Shown: piece after piece, positions 24,098-34,466 of the stretch
Position numbering within the stretch: position 1 is the first letter of the stretch
Layout: each line of letters begins with the position of its first letter
Notes under the pieces: generated by a model
Database searches by the model: none
What the model was told of the DNA's origin: nothing
Seen by the model: the letters and a program-made list of their open reading frames with translations, nothing else
Position numbers and translations under genes: made by a program
From: Neocallimastix lanati (nom. inval.)
Lineage: Eukaryota > Neocallimastigomycota > Neocallimastigomycetes > Neocallimastigales > Neocallimastigaceae
Assembly: GCA_016946835.1 (NCBI GenBank)
Contig: JACVTC010000150.1
Span: forward strand, 259,501-323,500
Length of the DNA: 64,000 nt
Direction of reading: 5' to 3'

Positions 24098-24682
24098 TGT
24101 TAATTAAAACACTACAGTTTAAAATAAGAAAAGAATATTTGTTTTTTTTTATAATAAAACTTTATTTATCAATATAAAATTGTACTTTTTATTATTTTGA
24201 ATATTTATATTCTTAATAAAAAGTATTTAAAATAAATGAGAATAAAAGAAAATAATTTATTAAAACTTAAATTTTAAATTTTTAATTCTTGAATTCTGAT
24301 TTTTTTTATTTTTAAAGAAATATTTACATGTTTTTATATTTTTCTTTTAAGTTTAAATTATTTAAAATAAAACTATATAATTATTTTAAGTAAACACTTT
24401 TAAGATAAAATAAACAATTTTGTTATTATTAATAAGTTTCTTTTTAATTAATATTAATATCAATTTAAACTGAGATTTAATTTAAAATCGTTAAAGTAAA
24501 ATAAAAGAATAATTTAATATAAAATACATTGTTCTTTAAATTAAAATAATATTTATTTAATAATTTTAAATCTTTTAATTTATTTTTATTAAAATATTAT
24601 TTTATAATTATCTATAACTAATTAAGAGGGTTATTATTCCATTTTATTGATTTTTCTTAATTTATAATTTGGTTATTTATCA
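24098..24682 (-). repeat. Gyp-2/G3-type LTR relic
   Basis: About 585 bp, TGTTAATTAAAACAC to GGTTATTTATCA, ends like the G3 LTR; includes the conserved ATTTACATGTTTTTATATTT block. No target duplication seen. Confidence 0.45.
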
Positions 24683-25246
24683 AATATTTGTGTAACAGAT
24701 ACATGGTAACTTCAAGCCTATCCAATGATAGTTCTTTGGTTACGTAACGTATCTCTAAACAGCTAGCAATTTCGGCTAATCAAATAAAATCTTTTATTAC
24801 TTTCGTACATTAAATTTTTATTATTTTATAAATAATTATATAGTTAAATATTTATTTAAATATATTTTATTTAGTGATTAGTAAACTAAGTTAAATTAAA
24901 TTATTTACCAATCATAATATTACTGACATGTATAAATAATAATTGAACTTGTAACTGTAACGCACTAGCGTTACTATTAACGTAAATTGTTATTATAAAT
25001 ATTAATATTGATAAATAAAATTATAATTATTAAATAAAAAATATTACTCAGTGTAAGCCCAGTAACTGATAACAAATAGAGTTATAAAGTACTGCGCTAT
25101 ACTCTAGTGTAAAAAGAAATAATAATTATAGAATTAATTAATTTAGTGTTTATTATTAACAACTCGAATAGAGAGGTGTTAAGTTATCTTAGCCTTTAGA
25201 TTTAATTATTATTCGTTATTTTAGTTAATAACAAACTTACCTTTTA
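24683..25246. other. Non-coding, GC-richer, stem-loop-rich segment
   Basis: No gene. Nested stems at 24698-24753 (GATAC/GTATC, GTAAC/GTTAC, CTAT/ATAG), a perfect hairpin at 24957-24974 (GTAACGC/GCGTTAC), and CAGT/ACTG and AGAGT/ACTCT hairpins near 25050-25105. It looks like the leader of a lost LTR element. Confidence 0.45.
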
Positions 25247-26118
25247 TGTAAGAATCTATAATTATTTGCTAACAAATAATTATACTTTCTTAGTTAAGTT
25301 ATTATAACTATAACTTTATTTAATTACATATAATATTTATTAAATTTATTTATTTTAATTTTAAATATTCATTAATTTAACAAAATTTATTTAATTAATT
25401 TTAAATAATATATTTAAAATATGCTAAATTCTCTATTGTAACTAATGTATTTTGTATTGTATTCTGTATTTTATAATGTATTCTGTATTTTATAATGTAT
25501 TCTGTATTTTATTAACTATTTAATTTTATATTTTTAATATAAGGATAAATTATATGATCGAAATATCTTTTATTATTTTATTCTTTTATTTTCGATCATT
25601 AGATTGGAAAATCGGTTAATTAAGATTTTTTCCAATTACTTTTTAGAAGTAATCGGTTTTACTTAATTAATGCGATGATTGATATGGATAGAATATCGAT
25701 CGAAAACTTATCTAGGTTTTTCTATCTAATCTTTTCCTAGATAAGAGATTTGTTAAGATTAGAAAACCCTTTCTTATTTAACCTTATTTTCATAAAAAAA
25801 TATAAATAAGGCTCTTGAGTTCTCTTTGAGAAATCAAGAGTTATTATTATAAAAAACATAGTTATAATAGTAACATTTTTATATTTTTAACTTTAATAAA
25901 TTAATAAAAATATTTTATTCAAAAACATATTTTTAAAATCAATTTATACAAACAATTCTTCTCTTACATGTTGTGTTATTATTATAATTAATTTTATAAT
26001 AAACTCTACATTAAAGGTAAAAAAATTTATTTTATTTTATTTTCTCAACTTAATGAATTAGTCGTTAAGTTGTAGTTAATAATTCTATTTTGAGTTAGTT
26101 CTTAATAGAATTATTACA
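25247..26118 (+). mobile_element. LTR, family X, copy X2
   Basis: 872 bp from TGTAAGAATC to AATTATTACA; closely similar to X1, including TATAAATAAG (25801) and the 25812-25840 hairpin. No target duplication, and its right end is 6 bp from the Gyp-2 LTR. Confidence 0.78.
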
Positions 26119-26124
26119 CAAATT

Positions 26125-26908
26125 TGGTATGGTTCATATAATTTTAGGAATATAATAATAATTAACACAAATAATAAAATTACAATAAAAATAATTTTGT
26201 TTTAAAATCAATGTTTATTTATTTAAATTTATAAAAGAAAAATAATAATATAATTATTTATTTAATAAAAGTAAGTTATTCATTATATTTTATTTCTCTA
26301 AAAATTACATGTATTTATATTTTTTTATCAAATTAAAATTTGAAAAGCCTAACTATTTTTTAATAAACTAATTACTAATTATTTTAATAAATAAAACATT
26401 TAAATTGAAATTGAATTATTATTTTAGTTAATAATATTATTGTTATAAATATTAGTTTTATATTATTGAATTATTAATTATTTAATAATAGTTTAATATT
26501 AATATATATAAAATAAAAATAAAGAGATTATACAGAATATTTTATTGTGGTTTAGTTAAATTTAGTAATTAAAAATAAATTTAAATTGATAACGAAAATT
26601 TTAATAACTAATTAAATAGATTTGATTATTTTCAATATAACATAATACAAAAGAAATATAATATTAATATATTAAGTGGGCAAGGACAATATTCTTGGCT
26701 AAAGATTTTTAATACATTATAATGGAATCGGATCGATAATTCAAAAAGGAATTATAAGTTAATTAGTGATTTATTAACTTAAGATTTCTATTTAGTAATA
26801 TTTGAAGAATATTGGAAAGTTCCAATTATATAGAATAGAATAATCTATAAGGTTAGAATAATTTATATTATTCTAGCATAATTAGTATTATTTGTTCATT
26901 CTGTATTA
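26125..26908 (-). repeat. 3' LTR of Gyp-2
   Basis: 784 bp, TGGTATGGTTCATATAAT to TTCATTCTGTATTA; same length as 32348-33131 with about four differences. Ends TG...TA on the plus strand in both copies. Confidence 0.92.
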
Positions 26909-26947
26909 AGATGCCCCCGCTAAGACTCAAGCTAGGTAGAAGCTGAG
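26909..26947 (-). promoter_or_regulatory. Polypurine tract and hairpin of Gyp-2
   Basis: Minus strand TTAGCGGGGGCATCT before the LTR. A hairpin (CTCA.AGCT and AGCT.GAG, 26926-26947) overlaps the pol stop codon. Confidence 0.65.
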
Positions 26948-29900
26948 TTAAACTTGACAATATTTTTCAAATGAACATTACGATTCATTTGTATATTAGT
27001 AGCAGGATCAGCTAAAGTGACTGTATTGAATTGTTTCTTTACCACTTTCATAGGTCCAACAAAGTAAGGTTCTAATTTAGTTCGATTAAAGTTTCTTACT
27101 AGTACTAAATCACCTGGTTTTATTCTTTTAGCTTGATTCATACTGGTCTTTTCTTCTCTCCTAGTAGCCCAATACTTAGAAGCATTTTTGATATTAGATG
27201 CGGCCTCCATTACCCATTGGTAGTGTGATACAAATTTTTCCAGTAGAATTTCGTCAGAAGACTTATTTATACCCTTAGTTGGTCTGGCAGCAATGTCAAA
27301 AGGTTGTTGGTCCTCCCTTCCATAAACTAATTCAAAACTTGAATGGTTGGTGATTGAGTTTTTAGTAGTTCTTAAAGCCCAAAGTGCAGATGGTAAAATT
27401 TCATCCCATTCTTTGTGTTGTTGTCCTAGTAATCGTAATAATTTTCCAATTTCTTTATTACGATTCTCAACTAAACCATTGCTTTCAGGATGATATGGAG
27501 TGATAAATTTAACATATACATCATATAAATCAAGGAAGATTTTTGTCATATCTGATGTAAATTGTGTTCCATTATCAGTAGTGATAATTTGAGGTACACC
27601 GTGTCGAGCAAATACATTAATTAAAAATTTTATCACATCCTGAGAAGTAACATTTTCAGTGGGCTCTGCCTCAACCCATTTAGTAAAATAATCAACCACA
27701 ACGATTATATATTGATTATTATTTCTGGTTTTACTTATAGGTCCTATAATGTCCAATCCTAAGTGTGTAAATGGTCCTTCCACTTCAGTTGGTTTATCTT
27801 CCGTTGGTTCAGGGTATGGTTGAGATTTATTTAATTGACATTTTTCACATTTACCTATAATTCGCTTAATGTCATTAACCATATTGTTCCAATAGTAGCT
27901 CTTTTTCAAACGTTGGTATGTCTTGTAATAGCCTTCGTGTCCTATACTGTGTGCTTGAAAAATTAATTGAAGTTTTTCTTTTGTATCTGTAACTAATTTT
28001 CTATAATTATTGCCATCAACAAAGTAGTCCACACCATCAATTGTCGTAAATTTTTCTTCAATAAATTCCTTAATGGTTCTTGAAAGCAGGTTTTCATCTT
28101 GTTCCTTGATAATTTGTGTTGTTAAGACAACTTTTTCTTTTTCATTTTTCATTCTTGATAAAGCATCTGCGACAACATTATTCTTTCCAGTTTCATATCG
28201 TAAATCAATTCCTAACATACTGACAGTCAAACACCATCTAGTATGACGAGAGTTTTGTGGTTCCTTATTTTTAAGTAATCCGATTAAGGGTCTATGGTCT
28301 GTATATACTATAGTTTGCTTAGGATTTCCCATAATATAAGATTTTAATTTATTAATACAGTAAATTAGAGCAGCACCTTCTAGATCCGTAATTCCATAAT
28401 TCTTTTCCGATTTAGATAAACTTCTACTAATATAATGAACCGGATGCTCCTTTCCAGTTTCATCATCCTTTTGTAAAAGCACACCGCCTATTCCATCATA
28501 GGAAGCATCTGTTCTTATAATAAATTCTCTATCAAATCTAGGAAATCTTAATATTGGGGCATTGATTAATCTTTCCTTAAGAATTTTAAAACTTTCTTCT
28601 TGTTCCTTTTTCCATTCAAACTTAATACCTTTTCTTAATAGAGTGCAGAGAGGAGCAGTAACTTTTGCAAAGTCCTTAATAAAATTTCTATAATATCCAA
28701 TGGCTCCTAAAAATGATCGAAGTTCATGAATGTTAGAGGGAGCCTTCCATTCTTTAATAGCTTCAACTTTGTTTTCCAATGGACTTAAACCTTCTGAGGA
28801 TACTTTATGTCCAAGTACTTCTACTTCAGTTTGCATGAAAGAACACTTTTCGATATTGATTTTTAACTTATGTTCCTTGAATATTTCTAAGACTTGTTTA
28901 AGATGTTCTAGGTGTTCTTCTTCAGTTCTTGAGTAGATTAAAATATCATCGATAAAGTTATATACGCATTTTCCTATTAAGGGAAATAGTATACGGTTCA
29001 TTTCTCTTTGGAATGTAGCTGGAGCACCTGTTAAACCGAAGGGCATTACCTTGAATTGGTAGTTTCCGAACTTAGTTGTAAAGGTAGTGATTTCAACACT
29101 ATCATCATCCATTAATATTTGATGATAACCGGAATAAAGATCTAATGTTGAGAAGATTTTTGCTCCATCTAAGCTATCAAAAATTTCCTCAATATTTGGT
29201 AAAGAATAAGAATCCTTCTTAGTTGCTTCATTTACTTTCCTATAGTCAATACACAGGCGCCATTTACCGTTCTTTTTAGGCACAAGTACTACTGGTGATG
29301 ACCATTCTGAACATGAAGGTTCAATTAATCGTTTATATATGAGTTTGGTTAATTCTTCTTTTAAGATATCTGTTTTTAATTTACTAAGTCGATAAAATTT
29401 TTGTTTAATAGGTTTAACTCCTTCCTTAAGAATAATTTTGTGTGGTGATAAATCTGAAGGTGTTAATTCTTCAGAAGAAGTTGCAATTATATCAATATAT
29501 TCTTCAAGTAATCTAGTAATAGCTTCTCTATAATTTGAATTAATTGTACTTTGAAAAACTGTGTCATATATATATTTTATGGGTGGTAATCCTTCAATCG
29601 TTTTCAATTGTTGCTTAGCTTCTTGGTGATTCAATGCTTTGATTACACATAATAATTTTTCTTCGTCATCATATTCATTATTAATAGGTGCGATTTCTTC
29701 AATTAAACCTTGATCATTAAATCGACAAAGACTATATCTAATTGGATGTATAAATAACTGGTTATCAATTTGAGTTTTGAGGTTGATTAATATATCATAG
29801 AATGGATCCTCCTTGTCTATAATTCTACACGTAACAAGTAGTTCTAGTTCATTAATTTTTACGGGAACTTTGATTAACACATCTTCTGAGTAATCATCAT

Positions 29901-30927
29901 TCAGCGTTGCTAAACGTATTCGTCCTGCACTAACTCCTATAGGTTCATACTGATAAGGTAATTTATCTAAAAATTGCTTTGTGATAATACTTAAGTTGCT
30001 ACATGAATCTATTAAAGCCTTACCACGAACTCCATCTACTATTACATCAACCATAGCAATATCATCTTCTTGTGGTTCATGATGTTTACTTTTATATGTA
30101 TGATCTATATTGTTCGTTATTATTGTAGTAGCACACATATTATCCACTGCACCTGAAATTTTAGTATTATTCTTTTCTAATTTAAGTCCTTGTGATACTT
30201 GAGACCGTATCTTTGGAGCAACGTCCAATAATTGTCCAAATGTAATATTGCAATTACTGGAGTTTAAATCTTTGATCACGTCATAACTATCACAATCAGT
30301 TTGCATTTGTATTCTTCTTGGAATTCTGATTGGCATAATTTCAGTTGACTTTTCTGATGCTTTTTCTTGAATTAATTTATTTAAAGTTTGTTTAGAATTA
30401 TTTCCTTCCTGAGAAGTTTCTTCATTAATAATATTAACAATACTATTTTTATTATTTTCCACAGAAGTACTAGTACTAGCTCTTTCCTTATCTCTTAGCT
30501 CTTTCTCAATCCTCTTTTCTTTCTCTATTCTGGGTTGAGCCATAATCGAAGGATGTAATTGAGTTGTTGGCTTTTTGACTGGTCGCGATGTTCCCCTTAA
30601 TTGATTTTCTTTTTGTTTTCGTAAACCTGGAGTAACTATTGGCTTAGGATCATCTCTTAGACTACGGTGAACCCTCTTTCCTCTTTGGTCACTAGTCTCT
30701 TCATCTTTAGGATTTGCCTTTCTCTTTATAACGTTTACTAAGTAATCCAATTCTTTGGAACCATCCGACTCATCATCAAAATCTTCGTAATAATCCGTAG
30801 TAGTACCTTCTTGGAAATCAGCAATTTCTTCATAATCATCATCTTCTTTTAAGTCAACTGTTTTGGGACGATGGCAGACTGAAGCAATTTTTTTGACGAT
30901 GGGAGTGCTTCTACTCCCTTTTAGTGG
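26932..30927 (-). CDS. Gyp-2 Pol (Ty3/gypsy), expressed by -1 frameshift
   Basis: About 1331 codons from the frameshift site; it has no ATG start of its own. An acidic N-terminal segment comes first. Then an aspartic protease (IDSCSNLSII, Cys where Gly is usual), reverse transcriptase (FIDD near residue 660), RNase H (RTDASYDGIGG) and integrase: HHCC zinc finger ending CEKC, core LGLDIIG, TDNGTQF near 1119, and Glu in ESNGLVENRN. There is no chromodomain. The ORF is intact. Together with the 30921-31838 gag it makes a complete autonomous coding set, the likely helper for the Gag-only element. Confidence 0.93.
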   Translation of the reverse strand, partial: PLKGSRSTPIVKKIASVCHRPKTVDLKEDDDYEEIADFQEGTTTDYYEDFDDESDGSKELDYLVNVIKRKANPKDEETSDQRGKRVHRSLRDDPKPIVTPGLRKQKENQLRGTSRPVKKPTTQLHPSIMAQPRIEKEKRIEKELRDKERASTSTSVENNKNSIVNIINEETSQEGNNSKQTLNKLIQEKASEKSTEIMPIRIPRRIQMQTDCDSYDVIKDLNSSNCNITFGQLLDVAPKIRSQVSQGLKLEKNNTKISGAVDNMCATTIITNNIDHTYKSKHHEPQEDDIAMVDVIVDGVRGKALIDSCSNLSIITKQFLDKLPYQYEPIGVSAGRIRLATLNDDYSEDVLIKVPVKINELELLVTCRIIDKEDPFYDILINLKTQIDNQLFIHPIRYSLCRFNDQGLIEEIAPINNEYDDEEKLLCVIKALNHQEAKQQLKTIEGLPPIKYIYDTVFQSTINSNYREAITRLLEEYIDIIATSSEELTPSDLSPHKIILKEGVKPIKQKFYRLSKLKTDILKEELTKLIYKRLIEPSCSEWSSPVVLVPKKNGKWRLCIDYRKVNEATKKDSYSLPNIEEIFDSLDGAKIFSTLDLYSGYHQILMDDDSVEITTFTTKFGNYQFKVMPFGLTGAPATFQREMNRILFPLIGKCVYNFIDDILIYSRTEEEHLEHLKQVLEIFKEHKLKINIEKCSFMQTEVEVLGHKVSSEGLSPLENKVEAIKEWKAPSNIHELRSFLGAIGYYRNFIKDFAKVTAPLCTLLRKGIKFEWKKEQEESFKILKERLINAPILRFPRFDREFIIRTDASYDGIGGVLLQKDDETGKEHPVHYISRSLSKSEKNYGITDLEGAALIYCINKLKSYIMGNPKQTIVYTDHRPLIGLLKNKEPQNSRHTRWCLTVSMLGIDLRYETGKNNVVADALSRMKNEKEKVVLTTQIIKEQDENLLSRTIKEFIEEKFTTIDGVDYFVDGNNYRKLVTDTKEKLQLIFQAHSIGHEGYYKTYQRLKKSYYWNNMVNDIKRIIGKCEKCQLNKSQPYPEPTEDKPTEVEGPFTHLGLDIIGPISKTRNNNQYIIVVVDYFTKWVEAEPTENVTSQDVIKFLINVFARHGVPQIITTDNGTQFTSDMTKIFLDLYDVYVKFITPYHPESNGLVENRNKEIGKLLRLLGQQHKEWDEILPSALWALRTTKNSITNHSSFELVYGREDQQPFDIAARPTKGINKSSDEILLEKFVSHYQWVMEAASNIKNASKYWATRREEKTSMNQAKRIKPGDLVLVRNFNRTKLEPYFVGPMKVVKKQFNTVTLADPATNIQMNRNVHLKNIVKFNSAST

Positions 30928-30933
30928 TTTAAA
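30881..30933 (-). promoter_or_regulatory. -1 ribosomal frameshift signal: slippery site plus pseudoknot
   Basis: Slippery heptamer T TTA AAC (30933-30927), in the gag zero frame, is followed by an 8-nt spacer containing the gag stop. Then stem 1 GGGAGT/ACTCCC (30906-30901 sense complement through 30918), a 6-nt loop AGAAGC, and downstream GCTTC (30885-30881) able to pair with GAAGC of the loop. This gives an H-type pseudoknot with an A-rich third loop of about 15 nt. The frame after slippage is open through pol. Confidence 0.88.
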
Positions 30934-31838
30934 TGATTTTCATAAAACTTCTTTCGGTTATTTTCCAATATAGAATTTAATTTAGGACAGTTTCGTTTGG
31001 TATGTCCTTCATTGCTACAAAACCAGCAAGTACTAATTTTCATTTCTTTCATCTTGTTAGTGATATTTTCTATAGATACATTTTTATGGGTTTTTGGTTT
31101 GTTAAAATCATTTGAAATGTTCTTATTAAAATTACTTTTAGAGTTAAGGAGATTGTAATGAGTCTTATCATAATATTCAGTACTATTTTTAATAGATAAA
31201 CGATCAACTTTTTCGGCTATAGCGAACGCTTTGGTAATAGAAATATGGTCTTTAAGCATAACCTTTCTCCATGCGTCAGGATTATTGGTTAAGGAATCTG
31301 CATAATCTAAAACACTAATTTTTCTTCTTCTCTTTTTATCCAATTTATGGTACAAAGATCTATAACGGACATTAAAATCTTTAACTTTCTCGTTCTTCTT
31401 TATTTTCATGGAACGTAATTCTCGTAACAAATTGGTTTGATCTTCTTTAAGTCCATAGAAAGTCTTCAGATGATTTATGATTTCATCAAGGCTTGGGTAG
31501 GTGTTAGTAGATTCACTTTCTTCATCATCTTCTCCTTCACTATCGCTATCGAAATCAGAATCTTCATCTTCAGTAAGGTCATTTCCATCTTCTAGTTCTT
31601 GGATAATTTCTCTTGGTTCTCCAGAAGCCGTTAATATACAAGCAGTAAAAATAGTTTCAGGATCCTTGATATGTTGGTATTTTATCCATGCCTTTAACTC
31701 GTTTGCCCAGGAGTTGATGTCTAGGTTTTGTTTAGTAAGCTTTTCAAAATCTTTTAATTCTTTTTTTAATTCTCGGAAGCTAAGCTTACTTTCTGGAGTA
31801 CTCTCTGTTGGAGTACTGGAAGTACTGGATGTTCTCAT
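30921..31838 (-). CDS. Gyp-2 Gag
   Basis: 305 residues, ATG at 31838. Ser/Thr/Pro-rich start, helical capsid region (INSWANELKAWIKYQ), an acidic stretch (SDFDSDSEGEDDEESE), then the conserved AFAIAEKVDRL segment and a C-terminal zinc knuckle CWFCSNEGHTKRNC. It ends two codons after the frameshift heptamer. Forms virus-like particles and binds the element RNA (family knowledge). Confidence 0.92.
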   Translation of the reverse strand: MRTSSTSSTPTESTPESKLSFRELKKELKDFEKLTKQNLDINSWANELKAWIKYQHIKDPETIFTACILTASGEPREIIQELEDGNDLTEDEDSDFDSDSEGEDDEESESTNTYPSLDEIINHLKTFYGLKEDQTNLLRELRSMKIKKNEKVKDFNVRYRSLYHKLDKKRRRKISVLDYADSLTNNPDAWRKVMLKDHISITKAFAIAEKVDRLSIKNSTEYYDKTHYNLLNSKSNFNKNISNDFNKPKTHKNVSIENITNKMKEMKISTCWFCSNEGHTKRNCPKLNSILENNRKKFYENHLNH

Positions 31839-32347
31839 TAAATAAAATTTATTGTATCTATAGAATGCTAAACCTCGTAATGTATAAATTGTTATAAAAA
31901 GTAAAAATAAAAAAAAATTAAAAAAAATAAATCTTTTAACTAATAAAATTATTAATTATTTATTATTATTAATCATTTATTAAATTATAATAATCGTGCA
32001 ATCTGATAGTACACACTGTCTGACGTGCAGCTTACCTCTTGAAAGGTGTCATGCCACGCGTGTGCCACGGTTACTATTTTCAATATAAAAAATAGCAGTC
32101 CAGAGCCTACTAGCCCAATTACTATGTAGGATAAACTTAACCCGGAAATCTATGCACGAATATTAGTTTAATTTAATATTAATTAATATTTTTAACAATT
32201 AATAATAATTAGTTAAAAATATAAAAATTGTTTTCTTTTTTAAAAAAAATATTTGTTTTATTAGAAAAATTATTTATTAATATTATAATTTTATCCCCAA
32301 TGTATTAATTTATTATTATATTCCCCGATATCTCCACCAATTTTTCA
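31839..32347 (-). other. Gyp-2 5' leader and primer-binding site
   Basis: GC-richer core at 31991-32158 closed by CGTGCA (31995-32000) and TGCACG (32153-32158). Inner hairpins: ACCT/AGGT near 32034-32047, CTATTTT/AAAATAG (32074-32095) and CCTAC/GTAGG (32106-32130). The PBS TGGTGGAGATATCGGGGA lies on the minus strand near 32339-32322, about 8 nt from the LTR. Confidence 0.65.
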
Positions 32348-33131
32348 TGGTATGGTTCATATAATTTTAGGAATATAATAATAATTAACACAAATAATAA
32401 AATTACAATAAAAATAATTTTGTTTTAAAATCAATGTTTATTTATTTAAATTTATAAAAGAAAAATAATAATATAATTATTTATTTAATAAAAGTAAGTT
32501 ATTCATTATATTTTATTTCTCTAAAAATTACATGTATTTATATTTTTTTATCAAATTAAAATTTGTAAAGCCTAACTATTTCTTAATAAACTAATTACTA
32601 ATTATTTTAATAAATAAAACATTTAAATTGAAATTGAATTATTATTTTAGTTAATAATATTATTGTTATAAATATTAGTTTTATATTATTGAATTATTAA
32701 TTATTTAATAATAGTTTAATATTAATATATATAAGATAAAAATAAAGAGATTATACAGAATATTTTATTGTGGTTTAGTTAAATTTAGTAATTAAAAATA
32801 AATTTAAATTGATAACGAAAATTTTAATAACTAATTAAATAGATTTGATTATTTTCAATATAACATAATACAAAAGAAATATAATATTAATATATTAAGT
32901 GGGCAAGGACAATATTCTTGGCTAAAGATTTTTAATACATTATAATGGAATCGGATCGATAATTCAAAAAGGAATTATAAGTTAATTAGTGATTTATTAA
33001 CTTAAGATTTCTATTTAGTAATATTTGAAGAATATTGGAAAGTTCCAATTATATAGAATAGAATAATCTATAAGGTTAGAATAATTTATATTATTCTAGC
33101 ACAATTAGTATTATTTGTTCATTCTGTATTA
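32348..33131 (-). repeat. 5' LTR of Gyp-2
   Basis: 784 bp, about 99.5% identical by eye to 26125-26908, which implies recent transposition. It abuts the TTACA target duplication of X3. Confidence 0.92.
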
Positions 33132-33136
33132 TTACA

Positions 33137-33929
33137 TGTAATAATTTCTATAAATTATAGAAATTATTATTTATAATTAATATTAACTAAACTATTAAGA
33201 TTAAATAAAAAAGTAAAATAAAAATTAAAATAAAAATAAGAATTTAATACTTATCTTTAAAATTAGAGTTTATTATAAGAAAATATAATAGACCTTAAAT
33301 GAATGAGAAATAAAATATGTTTTTATCAAAAGAACTTTATTAATCTATTTTATTATTAAATATTTTATTATTTTTTTTTTGACAAATTTTAAAATAACTA
33401 TTTTATATTAATTGAAATATTAATGTCTTTTATTGTTATTATATTTTTCCTAAAATAATAACTCTTGATTTTCTAAAGACGAAAATCAACAGCTATTTAT
33501 ATTTTTACAAAAATAAATGTATTTTTCTAATCTTAACAATGATTCTTTCCAGAAAAAGATTAGAAGAAAAAACTGGAAAGATTTTTGATCAATAATCTAT
33601 ACTTATTGATCATCGTGTTATTAAATAAAACCAATTATAATTAATCGGAAAAACTTTAATAACCGATTTTAATAACTAAAAGAATTAAAAAGAAAAAGGA
33701 TAAAAAAGAGAAGGATAAAATAATGCAGAAATTTTATTAAATACATTTTTTCTATGAAATAATACAGAAGTTATATTAAATACATTTTTTCATATAACAA
33801 TTAATACATTAATTGGTATAATTGTTTTTTTAAATGAAATAAATTTTTTTAAAGAATAATAATTATGAAATAATTATTAATTAATAAGAAATAGAAATAA
33901 ATTATAAAAATTTATATCAATTTCTTACA
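33137..33929 (-). mobile_element. Solo LTR, family X, copy X3
   Basis: 793 bp on the minus strand (plus-strand ends TGTAATAATTTC and TTTCTTACA). Perfect 5-bp target duplication TTACA at 33132-33136 and 33930-33934. Complement of TATAAATAG at 33493-33501; hairpin at 33462-33492 with compensatory changes relative to X1. Confidence 0.85.
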
Positions 33930-33937
33930 TTACAATT

Positions 33938-34466
33938 TGTAAGAGGAAATCTTGGTATAGCGGTTAGAGCTATAGTCATGAATCGGACTACTCGAGTTCG
34001 TTTCACACTTAAACCTACTTTTTGAATATTTTATTTTCATTGTTCTAGTTAATTTTTTCTGTATTTTCTTTAAGAATTTCATAGAAATTCTTAATAATTA
34101 AAATGAATTTTTTATTTTATTTTATCCTTTCTTCCATTAGTTTCTAAATTAACCGAGAAAATCAGTTTTAAACGATTTTTCTAAGATTCTAAAATTTTTG
34201 AAAATCATACAAACTGTTTTTCCGTAAAAAGTATAAATATGAGTAAATTTTCACAAAAGAAATATTTTGAATTCGTGCTTTTATTAATTAATCAATTAAT
34301 AATAAGTAATTTGATATATTACAAAATTAGTTAATTAATTAATAAATAATTACTTTAATAAATTTTATTTTAATAAATTAATAAAACAAATTTTTTTTAA
34401 AAAACATTTTAACTTATTATTAATTTTCCAGTGTTGCCTATTGCTATAAATGACCAGTTTGTTACA
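33938..34466 (+). mobile_element. Solo LTR, family C, copy C2
   Basis: About 529 bp from TGTAAGAGGAAATC to CAGTTTGTTACA. tRNA-like module at 33953-34004, GTATAAATATG box near 34228, then TGCTTTTATTAATTAATC, the block that matches the C1 predicted RNA start. No PBS follows, so it is a solo LTR. Target duplication not evident. Confidence 0.68.
33953..34004 (+). promoter_or_regulatory. tRNA-like module in C2 LTR
   Basis: A-box-like TGGTATAGCGG, inverted repeat ATAGC/GCTAT, B-box-like GAGTTCGTTTC. Confidence 0.5.

Noticed and set aside
30748-30750. TTG as a translation start for Gyp-2 pol
   Set aside because: The frame is open far upstream and connects to the -1 frameshift site; a TTG start is unnecessary.
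31501-31845. Plus-strand Ser-rich frame opposite Gyp-2 gag
   Set aside because: Antisense of the acidic Asp/Glu stretch.
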